Shown here: in pieces, positions 27,189 through 38,948 of the stretch
Layout of the letters: each line of letters begins with the position of its first letter
Numbering within the stretch: the first letter of the stretch is position 1
DNA from: CAWAHD01 sp963781785
GTDB lineage: Bacteria; Planctomycetota; Planctomycetia; Isosphaerales; Isosphaeraceae
Reading direction: 5' to 3'
Assembly: GCA_963781785.1 (NCBI GenBank)
Contig: CAWAHD010000005.1
Span: forward strand, 3,224,001 to 3,288,000
Length of the DNA: 64,000 nucleotides
The notes under the pieces: generated by a model
The model's database searches: none
Told to the model about the DNA's origin: nothing
The model's input: the letters and a program-made list of their open reading frames with translations, nothing else
Made by a program: the position numbers and the translations under genes

Positions 27189-28202
27189 TCAGGATCCGAC
27201 GCGTTGCAGATGTGCTTCCAGGCGGCGCAGCCCCTCGGCGATCGAAACGCGGGGCTTGTAGCCCAGATCACGGCGGGCCGCGTCGTTGTTGAACCAGTGC
27301 GTGGTCGAAAGCTGGCGCACCAGAAACCTCGTGAACGACGGTTCACTTTGCCGTCGTGTCAAATGATAGAACAACTCCAGAAGACCCGCGGCCGCGAAAG
27401 CCAGCGGGCGGGCGATGGTGCCGCGAACCGGCGGGAGGCTCGCGGCCTTGAGCAATCGATCGATGATTTCCCAGAGCGGGATGATCTCGCCCTGCGTGAC
27501 GAAAAAAGTGCGCCCGGCGACGGATGATCCGGGTTCCAGGCGATCGGCAGCCATGAAGTGAGCATCAGTCGCGTTGTCGATATAGATCGGATCGACGAGC
27601 GGGTTTCCCCGGCCGATCCGCCGGAGCTGCCCTCGACGGGCGCGGGCGATGATGCGCGGCAGGAGATTGTTGTCGCCGGGCCCCCAGATGAGGTGCGGTC
27701 GGATCGAAATCGTCGCCAGGTCTGGAGCGTTCGCCGCGATCACGATCTGCTCGGCGAGCGCCTTGGTCCTGGGATACGCGGCTTCGAAACGCTTGGGATA
27801 GGGGGCCGATTCGTCCGCCCCTTCCATCGCGTGGCCGTCAAAGACAACGCTGGGAGAACTCGTGTAGATGATCCGCCGGGCACCGTGCTCCCGGCAGGCT
27901 GCGATCACATGGCGAGTTCCCTGGACGTTGACCCGCCGGTACTCAGCCTCCGGGCCCCAAAGCCCGGCCTTGGCCGCGGTATGGAAGACCGTGTCGCAAC
28001 CCGCCGTGGCGCGGCTCACGTCTCGCAACTCGGAAATGTCGCCTTGCACCTGCTCGACCCCGAGGGCTTCGAGCTGAGGATACAATCGCCGGCATAGGCT
28101 GCGCACGGCCAGACCTCGCGCCCGCGCGGCCCTGGCCAGCGCCGTGCCCAGGAAACCCCCTCCCCCCGTCACCAGCACCTTGCCCAGACCCTCGGTCTTC
28201 AC
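27189..28202 (-). CDS. oleD: OleD, NAD(P)-dependent 2-alkyl-3-ketoalkanoate reductase
   Basis: In long-chain olefin synthesis OleD reduces the 2-alkyl-3-ketoacid made by OleA to the beta-hydroxy acid. It is an SDR/3-beta-HSD-type protein: cofactor motif KVLVTGGGGFLGTALA at the start, DTVFHTAAKAGLWG, IYTSSPSVVFDG, and the catalytic Tyr-Lys in AYPRTKALAE. I start it at the GTG at 28202, which has GAGGAG 7 nt upstream and overlaps the oleC stop by 4 nt (GTGA), indicating translational coupling. Length (about 337 residues) and motifs match known OleD. Cytosolic. Confidence 0.9.
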   Translation of the reverse strand: MKTEGLGKVLVTGGGGFLGTALARAARARGLAVRSLCRRLYPQLEALGVEQVQGDISELRDVSRATAGCDTVFHTAAKAGLWGPEAEYRRVNVQGTRHVIAACREHGARRIIYTSSPSVVFDGHAMEGADESAPYPKRFEAAYPRTKALAEQIVIAANAPDLATISIRPHLIWGPGDNNLLPRIIARARRGQLRRIGRGNPLVDPIYIDNATDAHFMAADRLEPGSSVAGRTFFVTQGEIIPLWEIIDRLLKAASLPPVRGTIARPLAFAAAGLLELFYHLTRRQSEPSFTRFLVRQLSTTHWFNNDAARRDLGYKPRVSIAEGLRRLEAHLQRVGS

Positions 28203-29890
28203 GACAGTCTCCTCGATGCCCACACGGCGAGTTTCTCACGAAAGATCTTGGCATTGTGACGAGCATCGACGGGGAACGACGGATGAAACAGGAATGTTTG
28301 AATGCGGCTCGTATGAGGAAATGCAGCGCCGGCCTTGATCAATTCGCCCTTCACCTTGACTTCTTGATCGCGGGACAGCGGCTCGCGGGGCTCGACGCAG
28401 ATCACTGGTGTGACTTGCCCGCCACGACTCACACCGACGAGCGCAGTCCGCGCGACCGCCGGGTGCCGGTTGAAGATCGCCTCACAGGGGATCGTGTACA
28501 GGGTCTGCTCGCCCAGGATCACGCGGTGTGACTTGCGCCCGCAAAACCACAGCCGCCCTTCCAGGTCGCGGTATCCGACGTCGCCCATCCGGTGATAGAA
28601 CATCCCCCGCGCAGGGTCATCGATCTTGGCAAGCAATGTCGCCTCGGATCGATGGAAATACTCCCGGGTCACGACCGGGCCCGCCACGACGATCTCGCCG
28701 ATCACCCCATCGGGGACGAGCAGGTCGTCCGACCAGGTAGGAATCGGATCGTCGCGGATCGTGATGATCCGGACCACCATCCCGTGCACCGGATGACCGA
28801 CGCACACGCCCCGGCCCTGGTCTGTGGCCTGGCGAGTTTCGCGCAACACCAGGTCGCTGCCGATCGATGCCACCGGAAGGGATTCGGTCGCGCCGTAGGG
28901 TGTGTAAATCTGGGTGCGCGGGTCGAGTAGGCGCGCCAGTCGCTCCATGATCGAGGCCGGGACAGGGGCACCTGCCGAGATCACCCGCTTGAGCGTCGGA
29001 AGCCTCATGCCGGTAGCCTCGGCTCCCTGGACCAGCCGCGAGAGTAAGGCCGGCGAGCCGAACAGGTTGGTCACACCAAAATCTTCGATCGCCTCGAAGA
29101 TCTTCTCCGGGTCAACCCGGGCCGGACGGGTCGGGTTCATGTCGGGCACGACCGCCGTGAGCCCCAGGGCGGGCGAAGAGCGCGAACAGCGGAAACGTGC
29201 AGAGATCGATCTCGCCGGGCTCGATCGCATAGAGCGCACGAAGCATGCTCACCTGAGCCTCGAAGATCGCGTGCGTGTAGACGACCCCTTTTGGAGGCCC
29301 GGTACTGCCGCTCGTAAAGAGGATTGCCGCGGTGAGATCGGCGGATGAGCAAACGGGGACCATCGCCGATTCGCGCCGCCGTTCCAGGTCTTTCTGGCCG
29401 GCGAGCCGCATGCCATCGAGCGTCATCGCGCCGGCGCGCCCGGGGCGACCAGGATTCGCTTGCGCACTGTCTGGGCCGCCCAGCCGAAGATCCGCTGCGC
29501 CCAGAGCGCCTTGGGGATCCCGATGAACACCTCCGGCGCGGCCTCACCGCAGCACTGGGCCAGACAGCGCAGGCCGATCCCCGGGTCGATCAATACCGGC
29601 ACGACGCCTGCTTTGAACAGGGCGAAAACGAGCGAAAAAAAATCGAGACCCGGCCGAACCATCACCACGGCCCGCGCTCCGCGGGCGATCCCAGCCACCC
29701 CCAGGCCGCGCGCGATCCGCTCGCTATCCTCGTCGAGCTGCCGGTAAGTGAGGTGCACATAGCGAGCGCGGCCTCCCCGGGACCTCCCCTCCGGCGCAAA
29801 CACGGCCGGCGTGTGGGGCTGCCGCGCGGCCATTGCCGTCAGGTGAGAGGCGATGTTCAAAGGCCCGTCAAGAATCGACGAATCGCTCAA
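28199..29890 (-). CDS. oleC: OleC, beta-lactone synthetase (AMP-binding), frameshifted
   Basis: OleC activates the beta-hydroxy acid with ATP and closes it to a beta-lactone. Start is TTG at 29890, overlapping the oleB stop by 4 nt (TTGA). The protein reads in three segments: 29890-29423 (N-terminal ANL fold, RYVHLTYRQLDEDSERIARGL), 29426-about 29170 (P-loop LFTSGSTGPPKGVVYTHA), and about 29170-28199 (YTPYGATESLPVASIGSD, MGDVGYRDLEGRLWFCGRKSHRV, the ANL hinge and C-domain). The second junction needs one base (FALFA...ALGLTAVVPDMNPTRPA). The first falls at an ATGA stop/start overlap. I treat it as one gene with probable sequence indels. Confidence 0.85.
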
Positions 29891-30801
29891 CCAGCGTGCT
29901 CCCGGACCCTGGGGCGGGCCGCGAGAAACGACCGCACCAGGTCGTTGATCGAATCGGGTTCATCTTCGAAGAGGTAATGACCTGCCTTGGGAAATCGATG
30001 CACTTCGGCGTGAGGAAACCGGTGCACCCATTCGTCGAGGAAATCATGGTCGAACACGAAGTCCTTCATTCCCCAGAGTATCAACATCGGAATCGATTCC
30101 AGGAGCGGAAGACGGTCCTGCACCCAGGAGACGGTCTCGTAGCTCGGATGCCCCGGCCAGAGCGGAATGTCCTGAACGAATCGGAGAATCGCGACCCGGC
30201 GGCTCCATGAATCATAGGGAGCCAGATACCCGGCCTTGACCGCGCGGGGCATCGGCCGTTTCTTGCAGCCGATCAGGGCCGTCCCGCGGCAGAACACGTT
30301 ACATCCCTGGACGAGCAGGGCACCCAGAGCGCCCGATCGGCAGATCGCCAGCGCCCGGGGCAGGCGTTTCGCCGCTGGTTTGTGAAACGCCGCCGTATTG
30401 GTCACGATCAGCCTGGCGATCCGCTCGGGGTGCCTGGCCGCGTACACCATCCCGATCATTCCCCCCCAGTCGTGCAAGACCAGCGTCAGCTCGCGCGTGA
30501 GCCCCAAGTGATCCAGCAATCGCTCCAGGTCGTCGACCCGGCTGGCCAGCGTGTAAGTGTACCGGGAATCATCAGGCTTGTCTGACAACCCGCAGCCAAT
30601 GTGGTCGGGGACGATCACGCGGTTGGAGCCAACCAGATCGCCCAGCAGATGGCGGTAGAGGAACGACCAAGTCGGATTGCCGTGAAGCATCACCACCGGA
30701 TCACCTGATCCTTCGTCGATGTAGTGAAGCCGAAGTCCGTCACGGTCGAAGTTCCGCCCCGGATGATCGTCGAGGAAGCGTTGCAGGACGGTGCTCATCA
30801 T
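29887..30801 (-). CDS. oleB: OleB, beta-lactone decarboxylase (alpha/beta hydrolase)
   Basis: OleB converts the cis-beta-lactone to the olefin with loss of CO2. It belongs to the haloalkane dehalogenase-like alpha/beta hydrolases: the HGNP motif (MLHGNPTWSFLYRHLL), nucleophile Asp in VLHDWGGMIGMVYA, and the catalytic His in FPKAGHYLFEDEPD. The start at 30801 has GGAG about 9 nt upstream. 304 residues, normal for the family. It lies 19 nt after oleA and overlaps oleC, in the order A-B-C-D seen in other bacteria. OleB/C/D are known to form a large cytosolic assembly. Confidence 0.9.
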   Translation of the reverse strand: MMSTVLQRFLDDHPGRNFDRDGLRLHYIDEGSGDPVVMLHGNPTWSFLYRHLLGDLVGSNRVIVPDHIGCGLSDKPDDSRYTYTLASRVDDLERLLDHLGLTRELTLVLHDWGGMIGMVYAARHPERIARLIVTNTAAFHKPAAKRLPRALAICRSGALGALLVQGCNVFCRGTALIGCKKRPMPRAVKAGYLAPYDSWSRRVAILRFVQDIPLWPGHPSYETVSWVQDRLPLLESIPMLILWGMKDFVFDHDFLDEWVHRFPHAEVHRFPKAGHYLFEDEPDSINDLVRSFLAARPRVREHAG

Positions 30802-30820
30802 GGTCGTGGCTCCGGCTTAT

Positions 30821-31873
30821 TTACCACTCCAGTCCCAGCATCAAGCAATTGAGCCCGCTGCCGATTCCCAGGAACCCCACCCGATCGCCTCGCTCGAGAA
30901 AACCCCGCGCCTCCGCCAGCGCGGCCGTCAAGGGCAGCGCCACGGTCCCCGTGTTACCGAGAAATGGGTACGTTGGAAAATCCTTCTTCTCGGGAATCCC
31001 CAGCACCTTCAGGATGGTCTGGCGGTGGGCAGAGCCCACCTGGTGGCAGATCACCTTGTCGACCTCGTCTCGCGTCCAGCCAAGCTGCCCCAGGAACGAC
31101 TTCCAGGTCTGGTGTCCGAGCTCGATTCCGTGTGTCAGCACGGCCGCAGAGTCGGTCGACGTGAACTGGTGAAATTGATGACCTGTCCCCGAATTGTCGG
31201 CTTCAATGCCCCAGCGGCAGAGACCGTGGAACCCGGGCGCATTCCGGGTCACTCCCCCGAGGACACGGTGCCCCGCGGCTTCCGAAAACGAGCCGTCGGT
31301 CAAGAGCACCGCGACGGCACTCGAGCCTCCGGTCAAGGCCGCCAGCGACCGCTTGAAGAAGTCCATGCTCTTGTCTGAAAGCAACTGCTCGATCACGATG
31401 TCGTTGATCTCACGGGCCGTCTCGCATGCAACGACCATCCCGGCACGGATCTGGCCCAACTCGATCCGATTGGCAATCTCGACCATGCCGTTGAGCACGC
31501 CCAGGCACGCATTGCTCACGTCGTAGACGGCCGCCTTCGGGCTCACACCGATCTCCCATGCGATTCGGCACGCCGTCGCCGGCTCGAAGTACTCGCGGCA
31601 CACGCCTCCGTAAACCAAAGCATCGAGCTCCGATGCATCCACCGGTGACGCACCGAGGGCGCGCTGCGCCGCCAGAACCGCCCCATCGGAGATGCGATGC
31701 CCCTCTTGCCACCACCGCCGCTCCGCGATTCCCGTCAACGCTTCGAGCTGCCCCTCGGAAAGGTGAAGCACGGCGTAAAGATCCTTGAGCCGGCGCTCGA
31801 TCGCCACCGAGGAAATCACCACGGGAGCGATCTCATAACCGATCGTATCAAGATACACATTTGAATATTTCAT
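30821..31873 (-). CDS. oleA: OleA, acyl-CoA head-to-head condensing thiolase
   Basis: OleA joins two activated fatty acyl chains in a non-decarboxylative Claisen condensation, giving a 2-alkyl-3-ketoacid. From the ATG at 31873 the protein has 350 residues, the usual length. It contains the glutamate region GVCREYFEPATACRIAWEIG, the nucleophilic Cys in VYDVSNACLGVLNGMVEIANRIE, the catalytic His in VICHQVGSAHRQTILK, and the Asn in FLGNTGTVALPL. These are the thiolase-fold catalytic residues of known OleA proteins. The gene starts 25 nt after the stop of the giant KS-CLF-AT-DH gene, so it is almost certainly in the same transcript. Confidence 0.93.
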   Translation of the reverse strand: MKYSNVYLDTIGYEIAPVVISSVAIERRLKDLYAVLHLSEGQLEALTGIAERRWWQEGHRISDGAVLAAQRALGASPVDASELDALVYGGVCREYFEPATACRIAWEIGVSPKAAVYDVSNACLGVLNGMVEIANRIELGQIRAGMVVACETAREINDIVIEQLLSDKSMDFFKRSLAALTGGSSAVAVLLTDGSFSEAAGHRVLGGVTRNAPGFHGLCRWGIEADNSGTGHQFHQFTSTDSAAVLTHGIELGHQTWKSFLGQLGWTRDEVDKVICHQVGSAHRQTILKVLGIPEKKDFPTYPFLGNTGTVALPLTAALAEARGFLERGDRVGFLGIGSGLNCLMLGLEW

Positions 31874-31898
31874 GGACGCAATCAAGCCATGTTGAGGG

Positions 31899-34800
31899 TC
31901 AGAACGCAGGCGCCTGCCGCGATGTTGTTGCCGTTTCTCGAGTGGAGTATCCCAGCGCGAAGTCGTGCATCCGATAGATGATCTTGCCGTCGACTTCGAG
32001 ATGGCCGTCAGCCAGCAGGATCTGGGCTTTGAGGTCGAGTGCCTTGATCTCCGCCTGCACGATGACGCGGTGATCCGATGGAACGATCTGGCCCCGGTAG
32101 GTCCACGAATGAGGCCGGCCGAGTGCTGGTGACTCGAATGCACCACCCTCCGCAAAGCCCCAGCGGTCCACGGCCACGAATTTCAGAAGCTGAAGCAGAG
32201 ACTCAAGCCCCAATGATCCAGGCCATACCGGATCATTATGGAAAATGCGCCGGAAAGAACCACCTCCCGGGGTCGACCAGCGTGCTGCCGCGCACAACGC
32301 CCAGACCGTGCGGTCCGCCGTCCCTGACCATCTCGTCCACGTGGTCGATCATGCACCACCGATTATCCGGGTACGGCGAGCCGGATGGATACGGGAACGA
32401 AGCGGCGCGTGCGCGTTCCGGCGCCGTCAAGACATGATGGCCAAGATCGCGAATCCCCACCTGCTCTTCCAGCGAACGAAACGGGAAGAATCCGAATTCC
32501 GCGACACCTTCGTAGACGATCTGATCCCCCGAGCGGATCTCGAATTCGAAAAACTGGAGGATCATGCCGGCGGCGCGCGCGATCTTGGTAACCTTGACCT
32601 TCGTTCTGAGCGTCGCCCTTCTGCGGCGAACCAACTGTTGCTGGCAAGCTCGCCCGCCCAGATTGCGAAACTTGAGGTCCTCAGCGCTGTTCAGGGCCGA
32701 GCCCATGTATGCAGCCAGCCAGCCGCAGGCTTGAAGTGCCGCTTCGAGCAGCACGGCCAGCGGCAGCCGTTCCTGGCGATCGGCGGCGAAAAACCAAGCG
32801 TCGGGATCGACGTCAAACTCGGCTTCGGCCGAGCATCCTGCCGCCATGACCCAGGGCGTGGCGCTCGTGCACGCCACCCGATCGAGAAACTGGTACGGCG
32901 GTCCGGGAAGCCGCGCGAGAAACCGGCCCTCGTCAAACGCACGGTAAGCCTCGCCGAAGGCCTCTGAAGGCTTCCCCACCGCGAACGTGAGGATCCGGTG
33001 GTGGTCAAACAGGACATCATGTTTTTCCGTGACCCCCCCCGCTCCATCGCTCGCGCCTCCCGCTGGTGGTAGAGCCGTGCAAGCGGCCGCAGCCGAAGCC
33101 CACAGCGCCGCCAGTTCCTGCCTGCTGGTGCCCGAAAGCTGCAAACCGACACCGGTGATCTCGACAATCGGTCTGCCGTCCACCGATATGAGCGCGTCGG
33201 CTATCGCGTACGGCTGCGGCCGGAATCCTCGTTCCCTGATCGTGACTTCGTAAACCACGGTTGACGACGACTCCACGACCTGGCCCCGGCATTTGAGCCG
33301 GATGGCACCCCCGGGCACAGGCTCGAAACGCACGCGACCGCGCCGGCCAACCCAGCCCAGTCGCATGAGCAGGATCCGCAAGGAGTGCAGACACCCTTCG
33401 TACATGAGCGTGCCCGGCATCACCCGATCGTCGACGAAATGGCACGTCATGAACCAATCGCCCGGCTGAATTCCAGCCTCGGCGCGGATGAATCCCATGC
33501 CGAACGGGCCTCCTCTCGGGTCAACGATGTCGACGCGATCCACGAGGGCCATCCGGCCGCCGGGCAAGGGCAGCGGGGCGTCGACCGTGAGTCGATCAAA
33601 CGGTGGACCCAGCGCTGTCGCGAGATCTCCGACCCGGAGGGCCATCACCTGGCGGGCGTCCAGGGCTGCGGCTTGAACGGGGATCGAAATGCTGACCTCC
33701 TCGACGGAACGCTCGCCGGCAGCCCGGCCTGGGAGTGCGTGCGGGATGATCCCTCGACCGGTCGTGAGCTCCTCGGGCGTGAAAAAGCCGGCACAGCCGT
33801 CCCGCATGTTCAAGAGCAGCTCGCCGGACACAGAGGCATCAAGCCTAAAGCGAAACAGGATCGTCTTGCCCTGACGGAAGAAACTCTCGATACGAATCTC
33901 GTAGCGGATCACCTCTCCCGGCCCGGGAAGCTCCCGGTGAAAGGTCACGGTCGCATCGAGCAGGCGGTAAACCGCCAGGCCCTTTGTTTCGAAGTCGATA
34001 CCCAGAAAGCCGCACAGCATCAGATCAGCCTGGCCGGCCTCGATGGCGATGCACGGTGCGATTCTACCGCCGTCCAGGTACCAGGCATCGGGGCGAATGT
34101 CGTGCTCGGTGACGATTTGCCCGCCTTCGAGCGAGCGCCGCCGGCCCTCGATCATGAGCACCCGGTCAACCAGCATCAAGGGCTCGTCCGGCAGCCGGAC
34201 CCGCGTGGGAAAGCGGTCGACGACCGCAAACTCCGGACCGAACACCGCGGCGATCGTTCCCACAGCAAACTCGAGGCATGCCGATCGGTCCAGTGGAGCG
34301 GGATCCGAAGGCTCATCCCGAAGGATTCCCGCGGATGCTCCATCACTCGCGGCGCCCAGGCGGCGCTCGCAAGGGCGCTCTGGCGACTCCATTGCTCGAT
34401 CAGCTCGAGTTGATGCGCGAGCTGCATGCCGATCAGGTCGAGCGAGTTCTGCGTCGCGCTCAGATAGGCTCTGTGTGCGCGGGCAGTCGCTCGTTCGGCG
34501 TCAAGGAACACCTGCGCCAGGGAACCGCTCGTTGTCGATCCAGAACTCACGACTTCTGTTCTTCCCCCGTAATCATCCGGATCAGTGCCAGCGATGATCC
34601 CGACCCGGGAAGACGGAAGCGCCGGCACTTGGAACGGCTGCCCCCGGACGTCGATTCGGATGGTGCGCCGGACCGTCCGGTCGTGATCTGGCAATGCGCT
34701 GGTATCTTCCGGGCCGCCTGACGCCGGCCCGCGATACAGTGGACCGAGGTCGACCGGTACTCGTTCCGCGATGCAGTGGCCCAGTAGTTCGAGTACGGCA

Positions 34801-37800
34801 CCAAGGGGATCTCCATCGATTGGTGCCGCCGAACAGGCCAGATGCGGCCGCCGGAACAGGATCCGGCCGATCAGGCGCGTACACGAGCTGCCGGGGCCGA
34901 CTTCAAGGAAAATGCGCAGGCCATCCTCATAGGCTTGTTCGATGACAGCGGGGAAGTCGACCATCCGGCTCGCCTGTGCGGCGATCGCGTCTGCGGCTGA
35001 CCGCCGGTCAACCTGGTAGCTGCGCCCCCAGATCCCGCTGTAGAACGTGATTCCCGGGGGTGCCGCCGTCTCCAGATCGTGAAGTGCCCGGTAGTCGGCA
35101 AGGGCGCTCGTTCCCAGCTCGCAATGAACCGTGCTGACGGTGGGAATCTCGCTGAACGGACAGCCGAGCGATGCCACGATGTCTTCCGCGTCACGGCGGC
35201 GTCCTCCGATCACCGTCTCGTCGGCCGCGTTCTTGATCAGAGGGTACACCCGCCTCTTTCCTCGGATCGCCGAGAGCACGGCTTCCAGAGAGAGCGGCAC
35301 AATTCCGGCAACCCAGTCGACCGGCTCGCCCGGTGGAATTCTCCAAAGCCGGCGCGCTGCGCTACACGTACCGGCAAGCTCGGTGTGAAAGAGGGGCGAC
35401 GACCAGAGCCGGTCCTTGAGTCCATCGCGGTCCGTCCATGCTCCGAGCGCAATCAAAGCCGCCGTCTCGCCCAGGCTGTAGCCGATCGCGGCGGCCGGTC
35501 GAACTCCGAAGTGACGCAGCACGTCGGTCATCAGGCTGCTGGCCGAAACGCTGCCGAGGATCGCCGTCCGATGGTCGTCGAACGGCGCCGGCGGTTTAGC
35601 GCTCCACCAGACGCCCGGGTCGAACTGGTCCCTCAGATACGCAGTCCGCTCGTCTTGAGCCCGGAGAACATCGGGCCACAAGGCCGAAATCGCCCGGCAC
35701 ATGCCCGCGGATTGATTACCAAGGCCCGGATAGACAAAGGCCACTCGCTTCGGATCCAGAGTGGGAGACGGCCGAAAGTAGACCCGGCTCGACTCAAGGA
35801 CGCGATGTTCTTCGGGCAATTCTTCACGGATCCGCCGCTCGGCGAGGCGGAGATTTCGTTCCAGCGAATCCAACCCGTCCGCGACAATCGCGATGCCGTG
35901 GCGGCGCCCGGGATCGTTGGGACGGTGCTGCCACCAGCTTCGCGCCAGAAGGTCAACCTGCCTCGTAGGCGAGACCCGGCTGAACGCGGCAAGGGCGTCG
36001 ATCTGCTCGAATAGCCCGCGCTCGTCTTCGGCCTCGATGACAAAAAGCCCCAGCCGCCGCGCGCCCAGCGGCTGGGAACGCCCGACGGCAGGCACCTCGA
36101 CACTCGATTCGGTTCCTGACACCTTTCGCGGCTCATATTCATCGAGGACCACGTATTGCGAGTTTCCACCCAGGCTCGAAAGGGCGACGCACGCACGTCG
36201 CGGGCCCGATGCGCGGTTCCTTAGCCAGAATTGAGCTCCACCGGGAATGAAGAACCCGGAAGCCCGGGTCGCGATGGCTTCAAGCGGCTCAAGCGGCGTG
36301 CGCGGCGCCGGCAGGATCTGCTGGTCGAGGCAGATTGCCGCCTTGGCCACCGCGGCCAGGCCCGTCGCGGCGCCGACCCATCCCAGGTCGCCCAGGATCG
36401 AACCCACCGCGCACGAGGCCCGCATGACCCCGCCAGAGCCATTTGCAGCCAGCGCGGAGATCTCGGCAGCCTGTTTGCGCGCTTGCGTCTGGTCGGCCCA
36501 CTGAACGTCGAAATAACCGATGGGCGCCAGCGGCTCGCAATCATCCCGAAGGACATTCTCCAGCCGTTGTGAGCCTGAGTCGCCGCCGCGAAACACGGCA
36601 TAGATCCGGTCGTCGTCGCGCTGGGCGTCGGCCAGCCGCTTGAGGACCAGGCAAACCGCGCCATCAGACGCCGCAGGGCTCTGCCGGCATCCTTTCGGCT
36701 CGACTGGGCTGGTCGATGATCTTGGCACCGCACCGGCGGCCGGCACTGGATTCCGCGCCAGCATGCTGCGCACGTCGCCGGCCAGCTCCACGGCCCCGAC
36801 GACGACCGCATCGAGCTCGCCCCACTCGAGCCACTCGCGCAATCAGGAGAGCGGAAATTCCGGACGTCTCGTCGCTGGAGACTGTGAAGCTCGGGCCGCC
36901 GATCCGGAACTCCCGTGCAATCCGGCTGGCAACCATTCCACCCAGCGATCCCATGGTCCTGTTGGCCGTGAGCGCCGGGCCGGCCGATTCGCGAAGCTCG
37001 TCGATCCAGCGACCGAGGTCCTCGGGCGAAAGGCCGAGACCCAGGCGAGCGTTCCATTCTCCGCAGAGCGCCGGCAGCGACCAGCGAAGCTGATAGTTCG
37101 TCGTGTTCAAGTCGAGCCCGATGCCGATCAGCACCCCGGTCTCGAGCCAGCCGCGAGCTCCACCGCGCGTCGCGAAGCGCCGCCTTGGCGACCTTGAGCA
37201 TCAGCAGTTGCTGAGGCAACATCTCGGCCAGCTCCCTGGGCGGGATCCGGAACGTGTCGACCGGGAACTCCAGCGAATCGACGGACAGACCGCCGCAGGA
37301 ATGCTCATCCCATCCTTGCCGGCGATACCACGCGGTTTGCTCGATTCCCCACCGCGATCGAGGCGGGTCAAGAACCGTCTCCCGAAGAGCGCCGAACACC
37401 CATTCCCGAAATGCCTCCGTGCCGTCAATCGGCCCGAACTGCGCACACATCCCCACAATCGCAACCGGTGCCGCACGGACCCCGGCAGACCGCGGCCGAC
37501 GGCCCGCCGGCAGTTCCCGCGCTGGCAGAAATGTCCCGATGCCCAGCCGGCCCGGCGCGTCTCGTGACGCCCCGGCCCGAGCTGCCTGAAATCCATTCTT
37601 CAATCAATACATGCGCATTCACACCTCCAAAACCGAAGCCGCTGACGGCCGCTCGCCGGGGCCGGCCTTCTGCTCGGGTGGTCCAGGGGATCGCGCGCGT
37701 CAAGACGCGGAACGGGCTGTCGCCCAGGCCCAGGGCCGGCGACGACCGCTCGTAGTTGGCCGTCGGCGGAAGCTGGCAATTCTTGATCGCCATCAAGACC

Positions 37801-38948
37801 TTCAAGAGGCCGGCGGAGCCGGCCGCGGTGAGCGTGTGGCCGATGTTGGACTTGACCGATCCGATAACGCACTGACCGGGCCGCCAGCCATCGCTTCCCC
37901 ACAGGCTTTTGAGGCTGGCGGCTTCGACGGCGTCGCCGACTGGGGCTCCGGTGGCGTGGCATTCGATCAGGTCGACGTCGGTCGGGCTCCAGCCCGCCCG
38001 GTCGTATGCCAGACGCATGGCTCGAAGCTGCCCTTCGCTGCTCGGAGCCAGGAGGTCCCCCTGGTTGTCGTTCGACAATCCTACGCCGGCCACGATCCCG
38101 TAGATGTGATCGCCAGCGCTCAGGGCGTCGCTCAATCGCTTGAGCACGAACATTCCGGCCCCCTCGCCTGCGACCAGCCCGTCAGCACGGTGGTCGAAGG
38201 GACCCGCCTTGCCGCGCGCCGAGAGCGCGCGAAGTTGCGAGAACCCCATCTGGATGTAAAGAGGGTCGGGCCGGCAAACTCCTCCGCAAACCATGGCGTC
38301 AGCCCGGCCGGCCCGAAGCTCCGCCGCGGCCAGTTCCAGCGCGTAAAGCGACGTCGCACATGCCGCGTCAATCGTGTACGCCACCCCCTCGAGCCCCAGC
38401 GCCCGGGCAACCGCCGCCGCGGGCAGACCGGCCGGAAACACGTTCCACGGGTCGATCGGGCCCGGCTCGCTCGACTCGACTCCGGCCTGCTCCGCCAGCG
38501 CCGTCAGGAGAACCTCACGCGACCATGCCGAAACGGTCTCCGTGGGCAACACGATGTTGCCAAAGACGACGCCAGCTCGCCGCCGATCGATATCCCGGGT
38601 GCGAGCGTCATGCCAAGCCTGCCGCGCCGCGTGGAGTGCAACCTGGAAAACGGGGTCCAGTCGATCCGGCGTCATTCCGTCGACTTCGAGCCCTGTCAGA
38701 TCCAGTCGCTCCAGAGCGATGAACCCCCCGCGCCGTGAGTAGACGTGGTCCAGGAGCCCAACGCGCGGATCAAACGCTTCAGACGGATCGATCAGCCAGC
38801 GCCCGGGGGGAACATCGGTGGTCGAGTCAACGCAATTGCAAATATTTGACCAGAATTGATCGAGGCTCGCAGAGCCGGGAAACAGGCCCCCGATGCCCAC
38901 GATGGCGATCAAGTCGTCGGTTTCCTCAGGTGGATCGGCCGGCATCAC
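31899..38948 (-). CDS. Pfa3/PfaC-type PUFA synthase subunit (KS-CLF-AT-DH-DH), frameshifted
   Basis: One giant protein of about 2,350 residues read across several frames. Domains: ketosynthase (Cys in TIDAACATSLYAL ~res 196; His in ECHATGAPVGD and IGHTLTAAGSAG), then a chain-length-factor domain lacking the Cys (FTVSSDETSG). An acyltransferase (GYSLGE ~res 1156) and four hotdog domains complete it. Hotdogs 2 and 4 keep FabA-type active sites (CHFVDDRVMPGTLMYEG; AHFHNDPVWPGSLGLE); 1 and 3 lack the His, giving two pseudo-dimeric dehydratases. Frameshifts near 37600, 37150, 36845, 34300 and 32250, the last a TTTT run. The order matches myxobacterial Pfa3, but the C-terminal acyltransferase of that protein is absent and oleA follows instead. 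The start GTG/ATG (38948/38945) directly follows the pfaA stop. Confidence 0.9.

Noticed and set aside
33385..34413. Plus-strand open frames inside the KS-CLF-AT-DH gene
   Set aside because: They oppose clear hotdog and AT domains and carry no domain of their own.
36664..37134. A separate small gene in the CLF region
   Set aside because: Its translation (FTVSSDETSG, LRESAGPALTANRTMGSLGGM) is the middle of the CLF domain in a shifted frame, so it belongs to the giant gene.
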